Assembly (NCBI GenBank): GCA_036159995.1
Contig: JAYYEI010000006.1
Location: 1-64,000 of the forward strand
Direction: 5' to 3'
DNA from: UBA8752 sp036159995
GTDB lineage: Bacteria; Bacteroidota; Bacteroidia; Flavobacteriales_D; Sanyastnellaceae
DNA length: 64,000 bases
Every line of letters starts with the position of its first letter. Within the stretch, counting starts at the first letter, position 1. The notes beneath the pieces are model-generated. The model searched no databases and was not told where the DNA came from. It worked only from the letters and a program-made list of their open reading frames with translations. This document shows, piece after piece, positions 18,376 through 25,993 of this stretch. A program made the translations under genes and the position numbers.

Positions 18376-19923
18376 TCAGGCGGTGTTCGGCACCCGTTCC
18401 GCCTCGCGGATGGTGCGCATCCACCCGTCATCCATGGAGAGCCGGGGCACCTTGTGTTGTCCCCCCAGTTTTCCCTTGTGTTTCAACACCTTTTCGAAGG
18501 TGCCTGTGGAAATCCATTCGAAGCGGGGAGGAAGGAGCACGAGGTCGGCCGTACGCTTGGCGTCGTAGTCCGAATTGACCTTCCTCAGGTTGCGGTCCAG
18601 CGCTTCGGCGAAGAGGGCCCCGTCTGGGAGTCCTGTCGGGGCTTTCCCGGCCTCGATGGCCCAATGATGGCGGCCGATGGCGCCACCAGTACCGGCCATG
18701 CGGACGGCGCAGGCGGTCCACTCCCGGATCTCCACGCCGAACTGCCGTCCGGTGCGGGCGAGGGCCCGCTCGGCATCTCCGACCATGAGCTCTTCCCCGG
18801 CGAGGTTCAGATAGGAGCGGGTCCGCCCGGTGACCCGGATGCGGAAGGGGTCGGTGCTGGTGAACCGGACGAGGTCGCCGAGCACGTAGCGGTGCAGGCC
18901 TCCATTGGTGGAGATGACCACGGCATAGTCGGTTCCCACCTCGACCTCGGCGAGGCTGAGTGTGGGGGTGAAGGGATGAGCGAGGGGATCGAACCCGGAG
19001 GCGAAGGGCAGGAACTCGTAGTGGATGCCGTAGTCGAGCATCAGCAGCATGTCGTCTGCCCCAAGGCGGTCTTGGATGGCGAAGAAGCCCTCACTGGCGT
19101 TGTACGTCTCGATGGTGTGGATGCCGGGAGGCATCATCCGGTCGAAGGCTTCCCGGTAGGGGTCAAAGGAGACGCCGCCGTGCATGTAGAGCTGGAGGTG
19201 GGGCCAGACCTCGCCGAGGTGATCCTTGCCCGTCAGGTCGAGGATGCGCTCGAGGAGGACCTGCGTCCAGCTCGGCACACCGGCCACGATCCGCACGTCC
19301 TGTTCGATGGTCGAGTGGGCCATGCGCTCGATTTTTTCCTCCCAGTCGGCCATGAGGGCAATCGACCGCGCAGGGGTCCGGCGGAATTCGCACCACCAGG
19401 GGAGGTTGTCGATGATGATGGCGCTGAGGTCGCCGGTGAGGGCGCCATTGTCCGCCTCCTCGGTGCGGCCCGTTCCGCCGACGATCAGGTGCCGCCCCCC
19501 ATAGAGCCGGGCCTTCGGAACCGCATCCACATACATCGCGAGCAGGTCTTTCCCCCCCTTGTAGTGGCACCGTTCGAGGGCGGCCTCCGTGACGGGGATG
19601 AACTTGCTCCGGTCGGAGGTCGTGCCCGACGACTTGGCGTGCCACTTGACGCTGCCGGGCCACAGGACGTCGTCCTCGCCGTCCCGGACCCGTTCGATCC
19701 ACGGCTTCATCCCGTTGTAGTCGCGCAGCGGAACCTGGCGGCGGTAGGCCTCGGGTGTGGTGTCCGCCGTGAGGCCGTGCTCCCGGCCGAATGCGGTGGC
19801 CGCGGCCGCCTCGAGGTGATGCCGGAGCGCCTCGGCCTGCACGTCGAGCGGGTACCGGCGAAACAGGTCGATCTGGTGCAGTCGCTTCCGGATGAACCAG
19901 CTGAAGACGGTGTTGACGGGCAT
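18376..19923 (-). CDS. GH3-family acyl-adenylating/amido-synthetase-like protein
   Basis: A 515-residue member of the GH3 auxin-responsive-promoter family, plant versions of which conjugate jasmonate or auxin to amino acids. Seen: VKWHAKSSGTTSDRSKFIPVT (phosphate-binding SSGTTSDRSK), the middle YMHGGVSFDPYREAFDRMMP and TYNASEGFFAIQD block, and YRYVLGDLVRFT-like HRYVLGDLVRFTSTDPFRIRVTGRTRSYLNLAGEELMVGDAE hinge region. Full family length. It lies directly downstream of a small conserved gene (gap 7 bases). Bacterial GH3 proteins are widespread in Bacteroidota and have no settled function; substrate unknown. Confidence 0.9.
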   Translation of the reverse strand: MPVNTVFSWFIRKRLHQIDLFRRYPLDVQAEALRHHLEAAAATAFGREHGLTADTTPEAYRRQVPLRDYNGMKPWIERVRDGEDDVLWPGSVKWHAKSSGTTSDRSKFIPVTEAALERCHYKGGKDLLAMYVDAVPKARLYGGRHLIVGGTGRTEEADNGALTGDLSAIIIDNLPWWCEFRRTPARSIALMADWEEKIERMAHSTIEQDVRIVAGVPSWTQVLLERILDLTGKDHLGEVWPHLQLYMHGGVSFDPYREAFDRMMPPGIHTIETYNASEGFFAIQDRLGADDMLLMLDYGIHYEFLPFASGFDPLAHPFTPTLSLAEVEVGTDYAVVISTNGGLHRYVLGDLVRFTSTDPFRIRVTGRTRSYLNLAGEELMVGDAERALARTGRQFGVEIREWTACAVRMAGTGGAIGRHHWAIEAGKAPTGLPDGALFAEALDRNLRKVNSDYDAKRTADLVLLPPRFEWISTGTFEKVLKHKGKLGGQHKVPRLSMDDGWMRTIREAERVPNTA

Positions 19924-19930
19924 GGTCCGG

Positions 19931-20371
19931 TCAGTTGGGGTCGATTCGGTGAACGTCGTTGTTCATCGCCTCGATCTCGTTCTTGACTTCGCGGATGCGG
20001 ACCGCGATCTGGGCCCAGAGACCATCTCCCTCCCCTCGGGCTGCGGGAGCCATCAGCCGGACGGTCGCCTCGTCATCGTTGTCGGCGGCGAGGGCCATGT
20101 CGGCGATCACGTCATGGCCGTGCTCGCGCAACCAGGCCACGGCCTGTTCATTCCCTTCGGTGCCCTCGAGCAGGGCGATCAGCACATGGTGGCCAGCGTG
20201 CCGCATCCAGGCGCGGGACGTGGGCTCGTTGTGCAGGGCGTGGCAGAAGACCCCCAATTCGGGATACTCCGAGCCCATGAGCCAGTCCCGGAACTCCTCA
20301 TTGCCGGAAATGGCCTCGGCCCAAGCGAGCAGGACCTTGGTTGGGTAGGGACGGAGGGTGGAGTCAGCCAT
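19931..20371 (-). CDS. Conserved small protein of unknown function
   Basis: A 146-residue soluble protein starting MADSTLRPYPTKVLLAWAEAISGNEEFRDWL. It has repeated short helical units of the form GNEEFRDWL / TSRAWMRHAGHHVLIALLEGTEGNEQAVAWLREHGH, suggesting an all-alpha helical-repeat fold, and ends with a charged helix (IAVRIREVKNEIEAMNNDVH). I recall similar unnamed proteins in flavobacteria but no described function. It is seven bases upstream of the GH3 gene and probably co-transcribed. The ATG at 20371 is used; sequence upstream of it is not protein-like. Confidence 0.75.
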   Translation of the reverse strand: MADSTLRPYPTKVLLAWAEAISGNEEFRDWLMGSEYPELGVFCHALHNEPTSRAWMRHAGHHVLIALLEGTEGNEQAVAWLREHGHDVIADMALAADNDDEATVRLMAPAARGEGDGLWAQIAVRIREVKNEIEAMNNDVHRIDPN

Positions 20372-20480
20372 GGTGCTACGGAGGTGAAAGATGCGCCGTC
20401 TTTCCAACATCGGAAACATCCTAGGGGGGGCAATGGGTTCCTTTGCACCCCTGCATGGACGCACCGTTCCCCCTTCGACG

Positions 20481-21704
20481 ATGACGCCCGCCTCGAATCC
20501 GTCCCCGCTTCCCGCGCGGGAACTCGCTGGAATCGAGCCCGGTCCAGAGCGTGTCTATGACCGCCCCTTCTTCCTGCTCTGTGGGGGAACGGTGCTGTTC
20601 ATGGCCAGCTTCGGCATGCTGTTGCCCGAGCTGCCGGCCCACCTGGCCGCCATGGGGGGAGAGGCTTATCTCGGCGGTGTGGTCGGCATGTTCACCTTGG
20701 CCGCCTTCCTCGCGCGCTTCATCAGCGGGCGCATCGCGGACCGGGCCGGCCGGCGCAAGGTCATGCTCGTGGGTTCCGCGGTCACCGCCGTGGCCGGCTT
20801 TGGCTACCTCGTCGCGACGACCATCGCCACCTTCATGCTGCTCCGGTTCTTCCATGGCCTGTCCACGGGCTTCCGCCCGCCGGGCACCAGCGCCATGTTG
20901 GCGGACCGCATCCCCAAACAACGCCGGGGAGAGGCCCTCGGCTACCTCGGGGTGGCCGGCAATGCCGGCATGGCCACCGGTCCGGCGCTCGGCAGCTGGC
21001 TCACGGTCGAGTGGGGCATCGAGTGGATGTTCGTCGCGTCCGCCCTGCTCGGCATGGCCAGTGTGGCCCTCACCTTTCCCCTCGAGGAGACCCTGCCCGA
21101 GGCCCGGCCGGTCAACCGGTCCGACTTCAACCTGCTCGACGGCGGGCTCATCGACCCCAAGGCCTGGCCGGCCGCCCTCGTCCTCCTGCCGGTGGCCCTC
21201 GCCTTCGGCATCTACCTGACCATCACCCCCGACTTCGTTGACCACCTCGGCTACGTCTACAAGGGCTCCTTCAACACGATCATCGTGGTCAGCTCGATTG
21301 CCATGCGCTTCATCGCCGGGAGGATGAGCGACCGCCACGGCCGCATCCCGGTCCTGCTCGCGGGCACGGCCCTGATGACGGTGGGGATGGTCGTGCTCGG
21401 CAGTGCGGAGACGAAAGGCATGGCCACGCTGGGGGCCCTGCTCTACGGAGCCAGCATCGGCATCAACATGCCCACGGTCTTCGCCTGGACCACCGATCTG
21501 GCCCAGCCGGGCAAGATTGCCCTCGCCCTCGGGACCATGCTGATGGCCCTCGAGGTGGGCATCGGGGCCGGCGCCCTGTACAGCGGGATGCGCTTCCAGG
21601 GGGTCATCGGGCGCATTCCGGAATTGTACTACGTGGGAGGATTCGGCACGGCCATCGCCGCCATCGCCCTGCTGCCGCCGCTTTTGAAGGGTCGACGCTC
21701 CTGA
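20481..21704 (+). CDS. Major facilitator superfamily transporter
   Basis: A 407-residue, twelve-helix MFS permease. The conserved loop 2-3 motif is present as GRIADRAGRRKVML, with a second copy GRMSDRHGRIPVLL between helices 8 and 9, typical of drug/sugar exporters. HGLSTGFRPPGTSAMLADRIPKQRRGEALGY is the motif around helices 4-5. Earlier in-frame ATGs exist at 20391 and 20433; MTPASNPSPL at 20481 avoids overlap with the divergent gene's upstream region and is preferred. No linked gene indicates the substrate. Confidence 0.88.
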   Translation: MTPASNPSPLPARELAGIEPGPERVYDRPFFLLCGGTVLFMASFGMLLPELPAHLAAMGGEAYLGGVVGMFTLAAFLARFISGRIADRAGRRKVMLVGSAVTAVAGFGYLVATTIATFMLLRFFHGLSTGFRPPGTSAMLADRIPKQRRGEALGYLGVAGNAGMATGPALGSWLTVEWGIEWMFVASALLGMASVALTFPLEETLPEARPVNRSDFNLLDGGLIDPKAWPAALVLLPVALAFGIYLTITPDFVDHLGYVYKGSFNTIIVVSSIAMRFIAGRMSDRHGRIPVLLAGTALMTVGMVVLGSAETKGMATLGALLYGASIGINMPTVFAWTTDLAQPGKIALALGTMLMALEVGIGAGALYSGMRFQGVIGRIPELYYVGGFGTAIAAIALLPPLLKGRRS

Positions 21705-21774
21705 GGGGGCTCCGTCCATAATCCGCCCTTGAAAACCTCGCCGGTCCCGCCGGCGGTTCAGCCTATCCGCCGCG

Positions 21775-21783
21775 TAATTTTTG
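21775..21783 (+). promoter_or_regulatory. Candidate promoter box of the coiled-coil gene
   Basis: TAATTTTTG, one base longer than TAnnTTTG, ends three bases before the ATG at 21787. If used, the mRNA would be leaderless. Confidence 0.35.
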
Positions 21784-21786
21784 ACT

Positions 21787-22089
21787 ATGAGCACGAAGGA
21801 ACTCTCCACCACCGATTCCATCCAGACCACCCGGACCGAAGGCACCCCGTCCCGTCCGGCACTGGATGCCTTGCAGGGTCAGGATCTGGATGTCCAGAAA
21901 ATCCAGGCGGAGCGGAGGGAACTCGCCCGGGACTTCGTGACCCTTAAGCACACCATTTCCCAGTTGCGCTCAGAGCGCGATCGCCTGGCGGTCGAGAACC
22001 GGGACCTGCAGATGCGGTTGTCCGCCCTCGAGACGGACTACGCCAACCTCTTCTCCTACGTCGAGGGGCAGCAGCAGGCGGGCGTTTAA
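21787..22089 (+). CDS. Small coiled-coil protein, unknown function
   Basis: A 100-residue protein. The first 35 residues are Ser/Thr-rich and probably disordered; residues of about 38-95 are a heptad-rich coiled coil (VQKIQAERRELARDFVTLKH then LRSERDRLAVENRDLQMRLSALETDY). No signal peptide. A TTG codon at 21781 could extend it by two residues. Its last four bases overlap the end of the convergent fabD gene. No function recognised. Confidence 0.65.
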   Translation: MSTKELSTTDSIQTTRTEGTPSRPALDALQGQDLDVQKIQAERRELARDFVTLKHTISQLRSERDRLAVENRDLQMRLSALETDYANLFSYVEGQQQAGV

Positions 22090-22970
22090 GCGACCACGGC
22101 AGAGGCCGTCGCGAGTCCTCGGTCGACCTTCTTGAACAGGCCCTGGAGCACCTTTCCGGGGCCCACTTCCACCACGTCATTCACGCCCTCGAAGAGGAGC
22201 CACTGCATCGTTTGGGTCCAACGGACCGGAGCGGTCAGCTGCGCGATGAGGTTCTGGCGGATCACTTCCGGATCGGTCTCTGGCGTGGCCGTGACATTCT
22301 GCACGATGGGACAGCGCGGCGCATTGAGCTGGGCGGCTTCCAGTGCGCGGGCGAGGCGCTCGCGGGCCGGCTCCATCAGTGGGGAGTGGAAGGCGCCGCC
22401 CACGGGCAGCACCAGGGCGCGACGGGCACCGGCTTCCTTGAGCTGCTCGCAGGCCGCCTCGATGGCGGGCACCTCGCCGCTGATGACGAGCTGGCCCGGG
22501 CAGTTGTAGTTGGCGGCAACCACAATGCCCTCCGTTCCGGCGCACACGGCCTCGACGTCGGCATCCTCCATGCCGAGGATGGCGGCCATCGTGGAGGGGG
22601 TGGCCTCACAGGCAGCTTGCATGGCTTGGGCGCGTTCGCTCACGAGCTTCAGTCCTTCGGCAAAACCGAGGCCGCCGGCGGCGACCAAGGCGCTGAATTC
22701 CCCGAGGCTGTGACCGGCCACGAAGTCCGGATTGAAGGCGTCGCCCATGCCTTCGGCCATGATGACCGAGTGGAGGAAGATGGCCGGCTGGGTCACCTTC
22801 GTCTGCTTCAGGTCCTCGTCGGACCCGTTGAACATGATGTCGGCAATGTCGAAGCCGAGCACGTCGGCGGCTTCGGCGAAACGGTCACGGGCAAAGGCGT
22901 GGGCCTCGTGAAGATCCTGCCCCATTCCAGGGAATTGCGCCCCCTGTCCGGGGAAAACCATGGCTTTCAT
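22086..22970 (-). CDS. fabD: Malonyl-CoA:ACP transacylase
   Basis: A 294-residue FabD that loads malonyl groups onto acyl carrier protein for fatty-acid synthesis. The FPGQGAQFPGMG oxyanion motif is at the N-terminus, the nucleophile Ser88 sits in GHSLGE, the arginine in LVSERAQAMQ, and the catalytic His195 in GGAFHSPLM. The C-terminal VEVGPGKVLQGLFKKV is complete. A TATTTTCG promoter box lies five bases before the ATG. Confidence 0.97.
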   Translation of the reverse strand: MKAMVFPGQGAQFPGMGQDLHEAHAFARDRFAEAADVLGFDIADIMFNGSDEDLKQTKVTQPAIFLHSVIMAEGMGDAFNPDFVAGHSLGEFSALVAAGGLGFAEGLKLVSERAQAMQAACEATPSTMAAILGMEDADVEAVCAGTEGIVVAANYNCPGQLVISGEVPAIEAACEQLKEAGARRALVLPVGGAFHSPLMEPARERLARALEAAQLNAPRCPIVQNVTATPETDPEVIRQNLIAQLTAPVRWTQTMQWLLFEGVNDVVEVGPGKVLQGLFKKVDRGLATASAVVA

Positions 22971-22975
22971 GCTGG

Positions 22976-22983
22976 CGAAAATA
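22976..22983 (-). promoter_or_regulatory. Promoter -7 box of fabD
   Basis: Minus-strand TATTTTCG followed by CCAGC and the ATG, so the transcript is likely leaderless or nearly so. Confidence 0.5.
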
Positions 22984-23008
22984 GGCCGCCCGCCGGATGT
23001 GCCGCTGA

Positions 23009-23998
23009 TCAGAGCGTATAGGAGAAGCCCACGGAGAGCACCTCCTTGAACTGGGTGCCTGGACCGAGCCGCGCGGGAATGGCCACAACGACCCCCTGGT
23101 CATTGGTTTCCGTTCGGGCGGGTTCCTTCTCCAGCACCACGTCGTCGTCGTAAATGAGGTGCGTGCTGATGGTGGTCCGGAGGCTTTCGTTGACCTCGAG
23201 TTCGAGCAGACCGGTCCAGTTGATGTCGATGTTACCCGGTGAGTCGAGGTAATTGGAGAACAGGTCCACCTGGTGGGTCCATGTCACATTCTCCATGAGG
23301 GGCCATTTCAGGTTCCAACGGAGGTAACCCCCCAGCTCGATACGGGACGTTTGGCCCGCGGGAACACCGAAGGCTCCGGCGGCGGACAGGGTGTCGTCCA
23401 GCAGCACGGTGAGCTTGCCCGTGAAGGGGGCGAGGAAGAACTGGTGGCGCTCTCCTTTTTTCGGGGCGAATCCGGCAGCGGCCACGAGGTAGCCGGGCGA
23501 CAGGAAGTCGGAGATGCGCTGGGACCGGTCGGGCAGGCCGTCGACCACGGCATAACCGGGGAGGAACTGGGTCCGGGCGTCTAGGAGGAGGGACAGGCGG
23601 CCGCCGTTGAGGCTGGACCGCATGGCGGCATTCCATTGACCGGTCACCACGATCCGGTCGTCCGTCTTGCGCCACCCACCCTGCTGGCGGAGCAGACCGA
23701 GGGCGGCGTCGACTCCCCAAGAGGCGCTCCGCGGCCCTTTTTCGATGGTCTTGCCCAGTTGGCTCAGGGCTGTGAAGGCCACCGAGCTTTCACCACCACC
23801 GGCCCAGTTCTCGAGGGCGGTTTGGCTCAGGTTCAAGCCGATCGTGCCGTTGAAGACGCGCACCGTGTCGTTGGGGTTGTCGTCCTCCACCTGGACGGCC
23901 TGCTCGACACGTGGAACCGAAAGCTGGGCACTCACTGCACCGCTGAGAAGTGAGTTAGAAAAGGATAATAAAATGATGAAATAATATATCCTTGTCAT
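23009..23998 (-). CDS. DUF3078 outer-membrane-type protein
   Basis: A 329-residue exported protein. The N-terminus MTRIYYFIILLSFSNSLLSG is an AT-rich signal peptide ending near VSAQ. The mature part is rich in alternating beta-strand segments (LNLSQTALENWAGGGESSVAFTALSQLG at the front, LSVGFSYTL as C-terminal aromatic-ending strand), consistent with a small outer-membrane beta-barrel of the DUF3078 family, common in Bacteroidota. Function unknown. The upstream frame is open but outside the signal peptide looks non-coding, so ATG 23998 is chosen. Divergent from the secreted protein at 24068. Confidence 0.82.
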   Translation of the reverse strand: MTRIYYFIILLSFSNSLLSGAVSAQLSVPRVEQAVQVEDDNPNDTVRVFNGTIGLNLSQTALENWAGGGESSVAFTALSQLGKTIEKGPRSASWGVDAALGLLRQQGGWRKTDDRIVVTGQWNAAMRSSLNGGRLSLLLDARTQFLPGYAVVDGLPDRSQRISDFLSPGYLVAAAGFAPKKGERHQFFLAPFTGKLTVLLDDTLSAAGAFGVPAGQTSRIELGGYLRWNLKWPLMENVTWTHQVDLFSNYLDSPGNIDINWTGLLELEVNESLRTTISTHLIYDDDVVLEKEPARTETNDQGVVVAIPARLGPGTQFKEVLSVGFSYTL

Positions 23999-24067
23999 GA
24001 AAGTGTGTTTTCTGCAAGTGGATTTGTAGACGTTGCCTGCGGGGGCAACAGGAGAGGCTAAATTTAT

Positions 24068-24652
24068 ATGAACGCCATGCGTCTCTTGCCCATTGCCTTC
24101 TTGCTGACCCTGTTCCTTTCGTGGTCCCCGACCGCGGAGGCACAGGTCGTGGACGAGGCGGCGGCGGGAGTGGAACTCTGTGATTGTCTTCCAGCAGACT
24201 CCTACATCCTCCTGAAGAAGCTCAAAACCTTCGGGGGAGAGTCTACCATCACCTACCATGCCAATGTCGAGGTGCTCATCACCTTCCTCACCGCCTATGG
24301 CGTCTATGGAGCCCACGCCATGAATCTGAACTGGCCAGCTGACCTGGTCGTCGGTGCGGGCGATCTGACGGCCCTGCTCACGGGATTCAATTATTACCCT
24401 CCTTTTGAGGAGACCCTGTGCAGCTGGGAGGTGGTCAACGTGGCGAGCCACGGCTGGATCCTGGAGGAAATCGGGGCGGATGCCTTGACGGAGGCGTACG
24501 TACACGAGTCAACTTACGACGAGTTCGACCTCGGAGATGAGACCTACGGCCAATGCCTGCTCAACAGCTTCGATCTGGAGATGGTGTACCTGCCCGACTC
24601 AGTGGTGAGGCTCACTTTTGCCCGGAAATTCCTCGGGAACGGAGACGACTGA
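24068..24652 (+). CDS. Secreted protein of unknown function
   Basis: A 194-residue protein with a clear signal peptide (MNAMRLLPIAFLLTLFLSWSPTAEA-Q). The mature part has four cysteines, two in the early VELCDCLPAD, and acidic strands (EEIGADALTEAYVHESTYDEFDLGDETYG). No family recognised. A TAAATTTA box ends two bases before the ATG, resembling the local promoter box with G changed to A. Divergent from DUF3078 across a 69-base gap that also holds a GTTGCC...GGCAAC hairpin at 24032-24049. Confidence 0.7.
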   Translation: MNAMRLLPIAFLLTLFLSWSPTAEAQVVDEAAAGVELCDCLPADSYILLKKLKTFGGESTITYHANVEVLITFLTAYGVYGAHAMNLNWPADLVVGAGDLTALLTGFNYYPPFEETLCSWEVVNVASHGWILEEIGADALTEAYVHESTYDEFDLGDETYGQCLLNSFDLEMVYLPDSVVRLTFARKFLGNGDD

Positions 24653-24683
24653 ATCGGCCAGCGTTCTCCCTGCTTTTATTTAA

Positions 24684-24701
24684 ATCCCCTAAAAAGGGGA
24701 T
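24684..24701. terminator. Hairpin after the secreted-protein gene
   Basis: ATCCCC and GGGGAT flank a TAAAAA loop, 31 bases after the stop codon at 24652. No U-run follows on the plus strand, so termination is uncertain. It lies just upstream of the palindromic operator of the next operon. Confidence 0.35.
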
Positions 24702-24736
24702 GTCTCGGATGAATTCCCGCGACGAGGTTTGCGACG

Positions 24737-24759
24737 TTATTTAGAATAAGTCCAAATAA
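24737..24759. promoter_or_regulatory. 23-bp palindrome, probable iron-responsive operator
   Basis: Half-sites TTATTTAGAAT and AGTCCAAATAA around a central A at 24748 match as inverted repeats at 9 of 11 positions. It ends nine bases before the ATG of the DUF4856 lipoprotein, in an otherwise G+C-rich setting. Position and A+T-rich dyad form are those expected of a Fur/DtxR-class repressor site; which regulator binds is inference. Confidence 0.6.
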
Positions 24760-24768
24760 GCCTTTACC

Positions 24769-25965
24769 ATGCGGAAGCTGTCCTTTCTCCTCGCTCTCTT
24801 TATCGGAGCAACTCTCACTTCATGTAACAAAGATCTCCCGGGTTGTACAGATGCATCAGCCTCCAATTACGATTCCGACGCCACCGAAGATGATGGATCC
24901 TGTGAATATCCTATCACTGCTCCATCGACGTACAGCTTCTTTGATGCAGACGGAAACAGCACTGTGAGCTACAGCGGCCAGCACCAACGGCTCAATATGT
25001 TGGACGAGATGGTCGACTACATGAAGACCGCGAACACTCCGGGAACCGCAGTGGATGAGGCTACCCTCTTGGCCATGTACGCCAATGATGGCCATGTCTG
25101 GGCGGACGACGAAGGCCTGGGTATGACGGGATCCTCCAAGCAACTCAAGAACAAGACGGCAGGTGGAGATCCCGCCATAACCGCTCAGTTCGAAACGTGG
25201 ATGACAGAGTTGGCCGATGCCAGTGCCACCACAGTAGAAGGTGTTTATGATGGAGCTGCGGGCACCACGGGTGTGGTTCAGTCCGGCATTTCTTCCTCCG
25301 CCTATCTCCAAAGTGGAACCGGACAGGAATGGGTCCAATTGATTGAAAAGGGCTTGATGGGGGCTTGCTTCCATTACAACATCAGCGTCGTGTATCTCGG
25401 TGCTGGCAAGATGGACGTGGACAACACCACCCCGGTCGATCCTGTAAATGGAAAGTACTACACGACCATGGAGCACCACTGGGATGAGGCCTATGGGTAC
25501 TTCACCACTGCCGTCAATTACCCTGAGGAAGGCATCGACCGTTTCCTCGGTAAGTATGCCTGGAAGCGCGAGGAGCCCCTTGAATCGGCTTCAAAGATTG
25601 GAGAGGCCTTCCGGCTCGGCCGCGCGGCCATCTCCGAAGGCGATCTCGCCGTGCGGGACGCCCAGATTGACATCATCCGCCATGAGCTCGAACTCATGTT
25701 CGGTGGCACGGCCATTTACTACCTGAAGGCCGCCACCACTGACATCGCGGACGATGCCAAGCGGAACCATGCACTCAGCGAGGCCATGGCCTTTACCCAA
25801 GGACTCGTATACGCAGACAACCCGACGGTTACCCAAGCGGATGTTGATGCGGTGTTTGCCGCAATGGGCAGCGACTTCTACGCAGTGACTCCTGCCTCAT
25901 TGACGGCAGCGCGGGACATGCTGGCCGACATGTTGGGCCTCACGGACGTGGTGGACCAACTCTGA
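24769..25965 (+). CDS. DUF4856 domain lipoprotein
   Basis: A 398-residue lipoprotein (lipobox LTSC, Cys19). Residues 25-45 form a small disulfide-type module GCT...SASNY...DDGSC also found in the giant surface protein at the left edge. The remainder matches DUF4856: FFDADGNSTVSYSGQHQRLNMLDEM, SAYLQSGTGQEWVQLIEKGLMGAC, YYTTMEHHWDEAYGYFT and FLGKYAWKREEPL. The family is helical and usually encoded beside imelysin-like proteins, as here. First gene of a four-gene plus-strand operon with imelysin, HTTM and TonB receptor. A role as periplasm- or surface-exposed metal-handling protein is inferred from context only. Confidence 0.88.
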   Translation: MRKLSFLLALFIGATLTSCNKDLPGCTDASASNYDSDATEDDGSCEYPITAPSTYSFFDADGNSTVSYSGQHQRLNMLDEMVDYMKTANTPGTAVDEATLLAMYANDGHVWADDEGLGMTGSSKQLKNKTAGGDPAITAQFETWMTELADASATTVEGVYDGAAGTTGVVQSGISSSAYLQSGTGQEWVQLIEKGLMGACFHYNISVVYLGAGKMDVDNTTPVDPVNGKYYTTMEHHWDEAYGYFTTAVNYPEEGIDRFLGKYAWKREEPLESASKIGEAFRLGRAAISEGDLAVRDAQIDIIRHELELMFGGTAIYYLKAATTDIADDAKRNHALSEAMAFTQGLVYADNPTVTQADVDAVFAAMGSDFYAVTPASLTAARDMLADMLGLTDVVDQL

Positions 25966-25993
25966 TCTTCTGGTGCCTACTTTCACCGCCCTC

